A stretch of DNA of 64,000 nucleotides, taken from contig JAGMWU010000038.1 in the NCBI GenBank assembly GCA_018697195.1, forward strand, positions 1,086,129-1,150,128, read 5' to 3'. Below, one piece after another: positions 11,201-31,841 of the stretch. A program made the translations under genes and the position numbers. The stretch's first letter is position 1, and every line of letters starts with the position of its first letter. The notes beneath the pieces are model-generated. The model did no database searches. It saw nothing but the letters and a program-made list of their open reading frames with translations, and had not been told where the DNA came from. The DNA comes from Certhia americana (lineage: Eukaryota > Chordata > Aves > Passeriformes > Certhiidae).

Positions 11201-13422
11201 GAAATTCATTTTGGTCCCTTGGTGGAAAACACAGAGGAATAACATTTTATTTTTCTCAAACAGAAGACTGTGATTCAAGAAGAACTGGTCACCAACACTG
11301 CTGATTTTCTATAGACAACATTATATATGTAATCAATAAATAGATGAAACATTATATATTAAATGTTATGTATTACATATGTAAGATATTATATATTGTA
11401 AATTATTATTTTGTTATAAGCCATATAAAACAGATAATACACAAATATTCTGTCCCCTCTCAGTCAGCACTCCCACCATTTTTAAGAACCCCATTCCTCA
11501 GCAAAAATTTGACTTTTTTTCCTCGCCATGACGTCCTTCCCCTTCCCCTGGTTCAGTTTTTTCCTGGAGATGCTGCTGAAGTTCTACGCACCAGTGAGTT
11601 TGTTTGAGGCATCTTCATCCCTCTCAGTTTCTCAAACCCAAGAGAACAATTTGGCCTGACCAGTGAACAGCAAAGAGCTGATCACAGCACAGAGTCTGGA
11701 TTTTGTGAATAGCGGACTAAAAAGTGGCTTAGCACAGTTTCAAACTCTGTCTGCCAACACACAGACGAGCCTGAGCGGGGATGGATATATGGGAAAACTA
11801 TTAAAAATCTGAAACTCAGGATTCACATCCCACTCTCAGAACTCTCAAAATCACAGAACACAGAGAGGTTTGGGTTTGGAAGGGACCACAAGAGGGCGGG
11901 CCATACGCGGACAGCAATCACTCCCTGACCTGCTGGGAATGCTCTTCCTGATGAGTGACAAAGATCCAACCTACAGGCCAGATTTACAGATACTTTGAAT
12001 TGAATATTGCTGTAACAAGCTTGACCTGCCAAGGCAGGGAACACAAAGAGATATTTTCCTCCCCGTGATGGTGGGATCGTGTCCTCTGGGAACCGGTGAC
12101 TGATGAACTGCATGGTCCATGGCTGGAAGGATAAATCAGGATCAGGTGAGCAGCTCAGCTCACAGCTCCCTGATCACACAGAGAATGGGGGACTTGAGAG
12201 AGCTGGGGGGGAGGGTAAGGATAAACGTCTGTTACCGAAAAGGCGCACCCATAGCACGGCACAAAACCAGCAAGGCTCAACCGGGCACGGCCTGCAGTGT
12301 GTGAGCTCAGTGCTGCATCGACGGTGGCTGCCGTGCACAATACACAGAGGAAACATCACATCATGTGTGTGTGTGAACGAGCTCGGTGTGGTGCGATGGC
12401 GTGGGTGTGTGTAGCAAAATATGACCGGGACAGCCCGGGAGGAGGGTGCACAGCGATTGTTGGTGTAGACACGTTGTGGGGGTTGGAACGGGGACAGGAC
12501 TGGTGCATATGTAATCGAGGGACCTTTACTCCCCCGGGAGGACAGCTGATGACAGGCCCGGGAATCGGCCGGAACAGCACGGCGGGTGGGCATCCCGTGT
12601 GGTGGACCGGACACGTGCGTCTGTAGTGTATGAGAGCCGGGACAAGAGGGGGCCCGGGAGGGACCGGACACCTCGGAGTACCGGGAACAGCCCGCGGGGA
12701 CAGCTGGGGATGGGCCGGGACACCTCGGAGGAGCATGGATGTTTTCAGGGACAGGGACAACTCGGCGGGGACACCCCGGGAGGCCGGGGTGGGCCGGGAC
12801 ACCGTCGGGAGGGACCGGGAACAAACCTCCGGGAGGGACCGGGACAAGCCGGGAGGGACCGGACAGCCCGGGAGGGACCGTGACAGCACGGGAGGGACCG
12901 GGACAGCACGGGAGGGACCGGATCAGCCCGGAGGGACCGGGTGTTTCAAAAAAATGGACAGGGACAGTCCGGCGGGGACACCTCGGAGTGACCGGGACAA
13001 CCTCGGAACTGGAGCAGTGTTGTTTCACAGGGACAAGGACACCCGGCCCGGGAACACCCCGGGGAAGGGTCAGGGAAACCACCTCGGGAGGGACGGGATG
13101 TCTCACGGGACCGGGACAGCTCGGCGGAGACCACCCGGGGATGGGTCGGGACATCTCGGGAGGGACGGATCGCGCCCCCAGGAGAAGGGGTTCGGTGCCG
13201 GGAACGCGGCTCCCCCCGGGCCGCTGTCCGAAGCGCAGCCAGCCCCTCAGGCCGAGCCCCCCGGCTGCCGGCCCGGCCCGATGCCGGCGGGGCCCGGGGC
13301 CGGCCGCAGGCCCCGCATCTCACCGCTCCTTGCCGGACGCCGCCCCGCACCCTAGCATCACCAGTTTTGTACTCGGCGGGACTGTCCCGGGGCACCGCCG
13401 CCGCCCGGGCGGGCTCCGGCAT
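8272..13422 (-). CDS. RIT1: Ras-like small GTPase RIT1, five coding exons, reading frame broken by many indels in this sequence
   Basis: Ras-family GTPase acting in MAPK signalling at the plasma membrane (family knowledge). Coding exons: 13324-13422 (start MPEPARAAAV, then the YKLVMLG strand and P-loop), 12066-12122 (MQFISHRFPED, switch I), 10883-10955 (IDDEPANLDILDTAGQ, G3), 9595-9813 (MRDQYMR to the G4 NKxD region) and 8272-8507 (KEERLALARE, G5 region, basic tail RSPK...). Order, orientation and most splice sites fit RIT1, but no exon reads cleanly. The first is 99 nt where 94 are expected, with five single-base insertions mostly in homopolymers. The fourth is 219 nt where 192 are expected. 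The third has a damaged donor. Neighbouring noncoding sequence is equally noisy, so unpolished sequence is more likely than a dead gene. Human RIT1 also sits just downstream of KHDC4. The stop position is uncertain by a few bases. Confidence 0.85.
8850..9310 (-). mobile_element. CR1 LINE fragment in last RIT1 intron
   Basis: Antisense CR1. GGCCTTGAACACTCCCAGGG, then CTCTTCTCCACA and GATCATCCTGGAGCCTCCTC occur in the order expected for the CR1 3' third, with many indels. Confidence 0.7.
9823..10330 (-). mobile_element. Probable solo LTR in RIT1 intron, outer boundary uncertain
   Basis: On the minus strand a pyrimidine-rich tract (10010-10125) is followed by two AATAAA signals (9934-9949), a segment of about 100 bp and a CCAACACA end at about 9826, an LTR U3-R-U5 layout. 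No internal retroviral genes are seen. Its 3' end lies about 10 bp from the acceptor of the fourth RIT1 coding exon. The left-strand end near 10330 is a guess, and no clear target duplication was found. Confidence 0.4.
11290..11430. repeat. AT-rich low-complexity stretch in RIT1 intron
   Basis: Repeated ACATTATATAT / TAATTATTA-like words over about 140 bp. No feature beyond low complexity. Confidence 0.6.
11838..11985 (-). mobile_element. Short CR1 fragment in RIT1 intron
   Basis: Antisense CR1 3' end: AATCACAGAACACAGAGAGG followed by GGTTTGGAAGGGACC. Degraded. Confidence 0.55.
12540..13170. repeat. GGGAGGGACCGGGACAGC minisatellite in RIT1 intron 1
   Basis: Tandem GGGAGGGACCGGGACAGC-like units with 14-20 bp spacing between the first two RIT1 coding exons. 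It is richer in CpG than the promoter array and creates overlapping ORFs on both strands that are not genes. Confidence 0.8.
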
Positions 13423-13560
13423 CCTCCGCCGCTGGCCCGGCCCGCTACCCGAATACACCGAAAATGGCGGCGGCTCCTCCGGCACAGCGCCAGCAGACGG
13501 ACCCGCCCCGGTATGGGCGGCAGCGGGAGCGGCCCGAACGGCGGTCCGTGAGGGGACACG
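13423..13560 (-). promoter_or_regulatory. RIT1 CpG-rich proximal promoter / 5' UTR
   Basis: GC-rich sequence directly upstream of the RIT1 start. A GCCGCCATTTT stretch on the minus strand (about 13463-13475) matches the YY1 core found near housekeeping start sites. The same element is kept in the duplicate copy at about 376-388. No TATA box is visible. The exact start site is unknown. Confidence 0.5.
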
Positions 13561-14130
13561 GGGGACGGTGAGGGGACTAGGGAGGGGACATTGGGACGGG
13601 GAAGGGGACAGGGTGACAGGGAAGGGGACAGGGAGGGGGACACGGGGACGGGGAGGGGACACGGGGGGGACGGGAGGGGGGACCAGGGAGGGGACATGGG
13701 GGACAGGGAGGTGGATAGAGGGGGGACAGGGAGGTGACAGGGAGGGGATAGAGAGGGGGGACAAGAGAGGGGATGAGAGGGACAGGAGGGGACGGAGAGG
13801 GGGGACAAGAAGAGGGATAGAGAGGGGGGGACAACGGCGGGACAGGGAGGGGACAAAACGGGGGGGAGACAGGGAGGGAAGAGAGGGATAGAGAAGGGAC
13901 AGGAGGAGACACGGGGACAGGGAGGGGACAGGGAGGGGGACAGGGAGGGGGGCACAGGGAGGGGATAGAGGGGGGACGGGGGGGATAGAGGGGGGGATGA
14001 GAGGGGGGATAGAGGGGTACAGGCAATGGAACACGGCAAGGAACAGAGGGGGACAGGGAGGGGACAGAGAGTGGACAGAGAGGGGACACGCCAGGACAGG
14101 AGGGGACAGGGAGGGGGACACAGCACTGGC
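13545..14130. repeat. G-rich purine minisatellite upstream of RIT1 (copy 2)
   Basis: Units such as GGGACAGGGAGGGGACA and GGGGATAGAGAGGGGGG repeat for almost 600 bp immediately upstream of the RIT1 promoter. The opposite strand is C-rich and open, which gives long spurious ORFs. Confidence 0.85.
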
Positions 14131-14189
14131 CTCACACCCACCTGCGTGGCACCCTGGAGGACACCCGCACCCCCCCAGGCCCCGGGGAC

Positions 14190-14590
14190 TCCCCTCCCGG
14201 ATCTCAGTCCAGCTCCTGGCCCCCACCCCAGCCTGCGAATCCCTTCCCCCCATCCCCAGCAGCCAGGACTCCCCCAACACCCAAACCCCCCTCTCCAGCC
14301 CCTCTGCTCCCACCCCAGCCAGGGACCTTTCCCCAACCCAGACTTCCCCTCTCCAGCCAGGGACTCCCCCCAAACCCAACCCCCCTCTCCAGCCCCTACT
14401 GCACACCCTCTGCTCCCCCTCAGCACCAGGGACTCCCCAAACCAGACCCCCCCATACTCCAGCCCCCTCTGCTCCCCCTCAGCATCCAGGGACTCCCCCC
14501 CAACCCAGACCCACCTCTGCTCCCACCCAGCCCTGCACATCCTGCACCCCGGGGCTCCCCCCATCCCAGACCCCCTCCCAATCACGGTCT
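14190..14590. repeat. C-rich minisatellite between RIT1 promoter and KHDC4 3' end
   Basis: Repeats of AGGGACTCCCCCCAAACCC and CTCTGCTCCCCCTCAGCA fill the space between the purine array and the KHDC4 poly(A) site, leaving almost no unique intergenic sequence. Confidence 0.75.
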
Positions 14591-14641
14591 GTGGCTCCAA
14601 ACCTCACCCAAAGCAGCAGCAGGAAGCAGAATATTTATACA

Positions 14642-14647
14642 TTTATT
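14642..14647 (-). terminator. KHDC4 poly(A) signal
   Basis: AATAAA on the minus strand about 1.07 kb after the KHDC4 stop. The 15714-14620 interval is low in CpG, and the C-rich minisatellite begins just beyond it. The duplicate copy keeps an altered version near 1515. Confidence 0.6.
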
Positions 14648-15713
14648 TATAATGAAAGTATGGTTCTAATTATTTACAGCACATCAGAAAGCCGAGGTTT
14701 GTACAGGTGAGGCATCCTGGCTGTCCTGGCTGCAGCAGTGACACAGCCCCTTCTCAAAACCACAGCTGCTGTCCCAAAAGCTGCCCAGTGCCTTGGAGCA
14801 GTCCCCGTGTCACTGCTCCATGTGACAGTTCTGTCTGCACCAGCCCACCCCACTCAGCCCTTGGTGCAGTTCATGTCCAAAAACAACAGTCCAAAAACTC
14901 ATTCCCAGGTTCTGCACGAGGCAGGAGCTGCTGGATCCAACTGCTGCCATTTGGGAAACCACCATGGAACCTTCTGGCTCTGGTGGAATCCAGAGAATGA
15001 GGGAAAAGATAGGGTTGAGCCTCCAGAAAAGGAATTCCTGCTGGGTGGGAGCGAGTCCTGGGGTGACCAGAAACAATTCAGTCCCAGGGCTACAGTGCCA
15101 AGCTCACCTGGGGCAAGGTGGACCTATCCAAAAACCTGAGCATCCCCCCACCCCAACCCATGTGGCTAGAATGAGAACTTATGGGATTGGTAAAATCACA
15201 TTTCAAAATCAACCAAGTTACAGGAGATGTCCGAAATAAAAACCAAAGTTTTCAAAACGTGATGCTCATGTTTTTTCACCACTGCTTGATATTCCTTCCC
15301 TCTGGTGAAAGTCCAAAATTGAGGCTGAGTCACCAGTAGATCACTGGGGCTGACAGCAGGAGCACTCCAAAAAATGCAAATGCAGAGTGAAGTCAGTGTC
15401 ACTGACTCTTCCCTTTAAGTTTTCTGGGAGAAACAGAAAATCCAGCCCAAGAGGCTTCCCTGGTTCCTCTTTACAGCACTTCTCCCTTGCACACAGGACT
15501 AGCCCCATCAGGAAGCTATTCCAAATATTCCTTTTTTAAAATTGACAAACACACTGCCAAAACGAGGATTGTAAAAACAATGGAGCCCTTCCAAGGGGAA
15601 ATTGGCTTCTGCAAATGTAAAAACAAGGCGTCTTTGCCAAGTTCCTTCTGGAATATACATGCATTATTGCTAGAGGGGAAAAACCAGATGAATGAAAACT
15701 CTTGTGCAGTTTT

Positions 15714-27185
<11,472 letters not shown>

Positions 27186-27549
27186 GGCCGCCACGGCTGC
27201 CGGGCGTCACTTCCGCCTCCGCGCCCGCCGCGCGCCGCCGCGCCCGCCCGTTGCCATGGGGACGGTGAGGCGGCTTCCGGCTCGGGGGTGCCGAGGGTCG
27301 CTCAGTCCGAGCCCCCGTTATTCTTTCCACCTGGATTATCTCAGGTGTTATGCCGTTTTCCCAAAATGAAACCTAAATGTGGAAGTTTTTTCCGGATGCG
27401 CCGCGTGCCATTTCATGCCCGGGCAATACAGGAATGACGGTGTCTAATGTAAAGGCGTTTTTATCCCTGCTTGTTAACAAGAAATCGTCCGCACGTTGCA
27501 CCAAACCCGATCCAAAATTTCACAACCCTTATATCAACCCCGATATCTG

Positions 27550-28005
27550 GGTGGAGAATGCCAGAATCCCAGGCTGGTTTGGGTTGGAAGGGATCCTAAG
27601 GCTCAGCCAGCCTTGGCAGGGACACCATCCTCCATCCCAGGTTGTTCCAAATCCCAATTTCCAGTCTGGCCTTGGACCTTCCAGGGATCCAGAGGCAGCC
27701 ACAGCTTCTCTGGGCACCCTGTGCCAGGGCCTCACTGTTCTCACAAGGAAAAAATTCTTCCCAATATCCAACCCCAATTTCCCCTCTCCCATTTGAAGCC
27801 ATTCCCCCTTGTCCTGTCCCTCTGCATTTTCCCTGGAACCCCTTTACATCCTGAAATTTGTTCTGAGGTCTCCACACGATCTTGTCCAGGCTGAACATTC
27901 CCAGCTCTCCCAGATTAGCTCCTCAGGGAAGGGGTTCCAGTCTTATCAACTCCGTGGCCTCCTCTGGACCTGCTCCAACAGCAGCAGTATCTGGAAATAT
28001 TCCAG
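27550..28005 (-). mobile_element. CR1 fragment between KHDC4 and HORMAD1
   Basis: Starts with the antisense 3' end (GGTTTGGGTTGGAAGGGATC) and runs through GGATCCAGAGGCAGCCACAG to CCGTGGCCTCCTCTGGACCT. It directly abuts the 29-bp minisatellite. Confidence 0.85.
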
Positions 28006-28089
28006 GAATCCCAGCAGCAGGGACCAGGACAGAGGTGGGACTGTTGGCCCCAGCACAGCACATGTGCATTGGAACACAGGGAACAGTGT

Positions 28090-28640
28090 GACCCTCCAGG
28101 AGAGGAGGAATCCAGGAGCACCATCCAGAGCTCCAGGAATCCAGGAGCAGTATCCAGAGCTCCAGGAATCCAGGAGCAGCATCCAGAGCTCCAGGAATCC
28201 AGGAGCAGCATCCAGAGTTCCAGGAATCCAGGAGCAGCATCCAGAGCTCCAGGAATCCAGGAGCAGCATCCAGAGCTCCAGGAATCCAGGAGCAGTATCG
28301 AGAGGCTCCAGGAATCCAGGAGTATCCAGAGTTCCAGGAATCCAGAAGCTCCAGGAATCCAGGAGCAGTATCCAGAGCTCCAGGAATACAGGAGGAGGAT
28401 CCAGAGCTCCAGGAATCCAGAAGCTCCAGGAACCCGGGAGCAGTATCCAGAGGCTCCAGGAGTCCAGGAGGAGTATCCAGAGCCCCAGGAATCCAGGAGC
28501 AGTATCCAGAGACTCCAGGAATCCAGGAGCAGTATCCAGAGGCTCCAGGAATCCAGGAGCAGTATCCAGATTTCCAGGAATCCAGGAGCAGTATCCAGAG
28601 GCTCCAGGAATCCAGGAGCAGTATCCAGAGGCAGACTGAC
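28090..28640. repeat. 29-bp minisatellite between KHDC4 and HORMAD1
   Basis: About 18-19 units with core AGGAATCCAGGAGCAGTATC plus CAGAGCTCC (29 bp). Early units are near-identical and later ones have short insertions or deletions. No unit contains a stop on either strand. Because 29 is not a multiple of three, successive units are read in shifted frames, which gives a 276-codon plus and a 250-codon minus ORF. Confidence 0.92.
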
Positions 28641-28739
28641 CAATGCTTAGCCCAAGGGATTCTGAAGCATTCCATTAGATGAAGACAGTCAACCTCCGTT
28701 TGCCTTCATCTGGAAAAGACAGCAGCTGACTTGGGGACA

Positions 28740-29800
28740 CATCTTCCCCAAAGTTTTGCTGGATCCCCTCCAAAGGCTCTGAGAATTGGGATTCTTTGGA
28801 GAAGAGAAAGGTTTGGGGGTGACCTAATGGAGACCTTCCAGTACCTGAAAGAATTTATATAATGAGGATGCCTTCTTGTTAGACACTATTTCTGTATTGC
28901 CCTAGTCCACCTCCATCTAATTTTCAGTTGGAGCAAAAGAAAGTGACATGTTTAAGCTTTATTTCAGGCAAATGGCAATGGATTATAGATCTGGAAAGAA
29001 CAGAGGTCATAATTTTGTCCAGACAAAAAGAAAAAGAAGTTTCACTAGAAAAGAAGTTACCGAGTTTTCTTGGGAGCCATGGGATTTTATTGGCCATGGA
29101 TTCCTTAAGGCAACTAAATCTCTGGCTGAGGCAACCAAGAACAAGGAGATAGAATAATCCATTGGCCATGCAATGGATTGTTCTTGGTGCCTTTGTGCTG
29201 TCCCCATGCCAGTGAGGGCTGGAATTGACACAGGCACTGGGACTGTGTGACATTTATCAAGGGCAAGTGTTGGATTCTGCACCTGGGATGGGATAACCCT
29301 GGATGTACAGACAGAATGGGGAAGGAAAGGCTGGGAAAGGAGCTGGGGGTTCTGGATCTGGGTCACAGCGTGTCCTGGCAGCCCAAAGGGTCACCTTTGG
29401 GTGACCTCAGCGTGTCCTGAGGGGCATCAGGCCCAGCAGGGCTGCCTGGGTGAGGGAGAGAATACTCCTTTGGGAAGAATTCTCTCAATTTCTCCCAAAG
29501 AAGAGAAGTCTGGGCTGTGGCAAGCTTACCTTGAATCCTGTGCACAGTTTTGGTAATGTAAGAAAGACATGAAGCCATTAGAGAGTACCCAAAGGAGGCC
29601 ACGAGGATAGTGAAGGGTCTGGAGGGGCTTATGAGGAGCAGCTGAGGGCACTTGGTCTGTCTCAGACTGAGAGGACACCTCAGGGATCTGCACTTTCCTC
29701 AGGGACAGCACCCAAGGGAACGGCTGGAGCTGTGCCAGGGAGGTTTAGGTTGGATATCAGGGAAAGATTCTTCCCCCAGAGGCTGGCGGCACTGACTATG
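28740..29800 (+). mobile_element. CR1 segments interrupted by the LTR palindrome
   Basis: CR1 blocks at about 28740-28870 (GGGTGACCTAATGGAGACCT) and 29170-29800 (GTGCCAGGGAGGTTTAGGTT then GGATATCAGGGAAAGATTC) in sense orientation. The 3' terminus reappears at 30890-30925 (CTTGTGGGTCCCTCACAGCT). About 150 bp of expected CR1 sequence between the halves is missing. Confidence 0.7.
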
Positions 29801-29802
29801 AT

Positions 29803-30890
29803 TTATTAAAATATGAATATAGATCTAATATCGATACCCAAGTGTGACGGACAAAAGACTCTCTAACAGTTAAGTTAGAAAGTGTATGTTTATTGACGGA
29901 AGATCACAGGTAATTACAAAGCCTTTTATCCACAAAAATGTTGAATACACAAAATACAAATGCATATTCATACTCTTGTCACCTCCTCTTCTCTATTTCG
30001 TATGCTAATTGACAAAAAGGCTATTAAGCATGCGTAGTTTTGTTCTCTGAAATGAGTCGGGGGTCTTATGTGGGGAGTGGTCACCAAAAGGAGGAAGTAA
30101 AACTAGTCTTCCTCGTTCCAAACTTTCAACCTTTGATGGATACGTGATAAATGACTCCTTGGAGTTTCCTGTTCCCAAGACTGTTTCTAGAGATAGAGGG
30201 TCTGCAATCATCTTGTGTTTTTGGGGTCTATTGATCAATTCCCTTGTTTTTCGTTACAAGCCCAGCTTACACAAACATAAACTTGACAGGCAATGAGTTA
30301 TTAGATCCGGGATAGTTTATCTCAAATCCGGTCTCTCTCTTAACCATCCTCTGAATTTTAACCGATTTCAGCAAAGCTTATTTTTCCCAGCTAAGTCAGC
30401 AATATCTTCAATATTAGTGTCTCAACTAGGCTGAAATCGGTTAAAATTTAGAGGATAGTTAAGAGAGAGACTAGATTTCGATAAGCTAATCCCAGAGCTA
30501 ACAACTCATTGCCTGTCAAGTTTATGTTTGTGTAATTTGGGCTTATAAAAACACAAGATGATTGCAAACCCTCTATCTCCAAAACCAGTCCTAAGAACAA
30601 GAAATTCCAAAGAGTCATTTAATAGCCTTTTTGTCAATTAGCATACCAAGCAGAGAAGATGAGGTGACAAAGGTATGAATATGCATTTATACTTTGTGTA
30701 TTCAACATTCTTGTGGATAAAAGGCTCTGTAATTACCCGTGATCTTTGCAGTGCGCATTAGGGAGCTATCCCACGCAACTACCCAGCCGTCAATAAACAT
30801 ACACTTTCTAACTTAACTGTTAGAGAGTCTTTTGTCCGTCACACTCGGGTATCGATATCAGATCGATATCCATATTTTAATAAATCACTT
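29803..30890. mobile_element. Palindromic pair of LTR-like elements, head to head, inserted in a CR1
   Basis: 29843-30370 (minus orientation) and 30432-30843 (plus orientation) are inverted copies with TG...CA ends and an AATAAA near the outer end of each, as in the R region of a retroviral LTR. About 40 bp outside each copy are also inverted repeats, and a 61-bp AT-rich spacer separates them. Each arm has a block the other lacks. No gag, pol or env sequence is present. CR1 sequence stops at about 29800 and resumes at about 30890. A foldback DNA transposon is the alternative reading. Confidence 0.7.
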
Positions 30891-30934
30891 GTGGGTCCCT
30901 CACAGCTCAGAATATTCCATAATTCCCCAGCCCC

Positions 30935-31320
30935 TCATAGGAAGGGCGGGGGCTGCGCATGCGCGGCCCCTGAGGGCGAGGGCGGCAAATGGCGCCCGGG
31001 CCGTGAGGGCGGCCGGTGCCTTCAGCTCCCTTCCTCTCACCTCACATTCTCCTGCAGTTTTTCCTCGATTAGCTCACAACTCACCCACGCCTCACCTCGC
31101 CAAAGTTTTGTTGCCCAGCGCCCCGCGCTGCTCTGCAGTGTTTTGTCTCCGCGCTTTCATCCTCCGCTTGCCTCAGTTTTCCCTTGAGGAAGCAGGTGGT
31201 GTTTTGTGGGCTGAGGCCGCTGGGAAGCGGCTCCTTCCTCATGAGCGGGGGGTTTGTGGAGGATCGCTGAGGGGGAACGCGGTGCCCTTCGTGATCCGGA
31301 GCAGGAAGGTGTTTTCCATG
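30935..31320 (+). promoter_or_regulatory. HORMAD1 GC-rich promoter with NRF1 palindrome
   Basis: A CpG-rich patch begins abruptly after AT-rich mobile-element sequence. The palindrome TGCGCATGCGC at 30954-30964 is a perfect NRF1-type site. A 5' UTR exon probably starts here and splices to the acceptor at 31823-31824, 18 nt before the start codon. Confidence 0.5.
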
Positions 31321-31841
31321 GCCTCAGGCGTGGGTGCATTTGATATTCCTGAATTTGGGGGGAAGCTTGTTTGGAATCAGGCTCAGGGTGGTGAGGGTTC
31401 TGTTTCTCCCATACTCATCTAAATTACAGATGAAAAGAGCTCCTGTCTGGGGGTGTTTGAAATGTGGGGAGCCTTTTCGTAAGGTCCTTCGAAAATCCCG
31501 TAGGTTGGGTGCCAGTTAGCACCGAAGAGAATTGCCTTTGGAGGTTCATATTTCGCATCAATATAGCTATAAATGTTCTAATTATTGCATTCTGTAGCCT
31601 CTGGGGAGGCCTGAGCTGCTGTGAACATCAAGAATCTGATACTGGGGACGATTAGAGGAATGTCCTGCTCTGTTTCATGAAAATTCCAGGTTTGTTTCAG
31701 CTGGTGGATTGCAATAAGTGTTTGTAAATCCAGGGAATGTTTGGAGAAGCTGAAGAGCTGCAGGCTGGGCGAGCTGCCCTTTTTTCTCTTTATTCAGGTG
31801 CTAATGCAGATGTTTCATTTACAGGCACAGGAGTTTGCGGA

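Noticed and set aside
8272..13422. RIT1 as a genuine pseudogene
   Set aside because: Indels are concentrated in homopolymers, splice sites are mostly kept, noncoding sequence in the duplicate block shows the same noise, and the two first-exon copies differ in their errors.
12174..14600. Proline-rich minus-strand ORFs of 326, 426 and 486 codons
   Set aside because: They read through the RIT1 intron and promoter minisatellites. No conserved domain, and composition mirrors the repeat units.
28090..28640. CRISPR-like direct repeats
   Set aside because: Units are contiguous with no unique spacers, and the context is a vertebrate genome.
29803..30890. Endogenous retrovirus with coding capacity
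   Set aside because: The space between the LTR-like arms is only 61 bp and no retroviral protein sequence is present.
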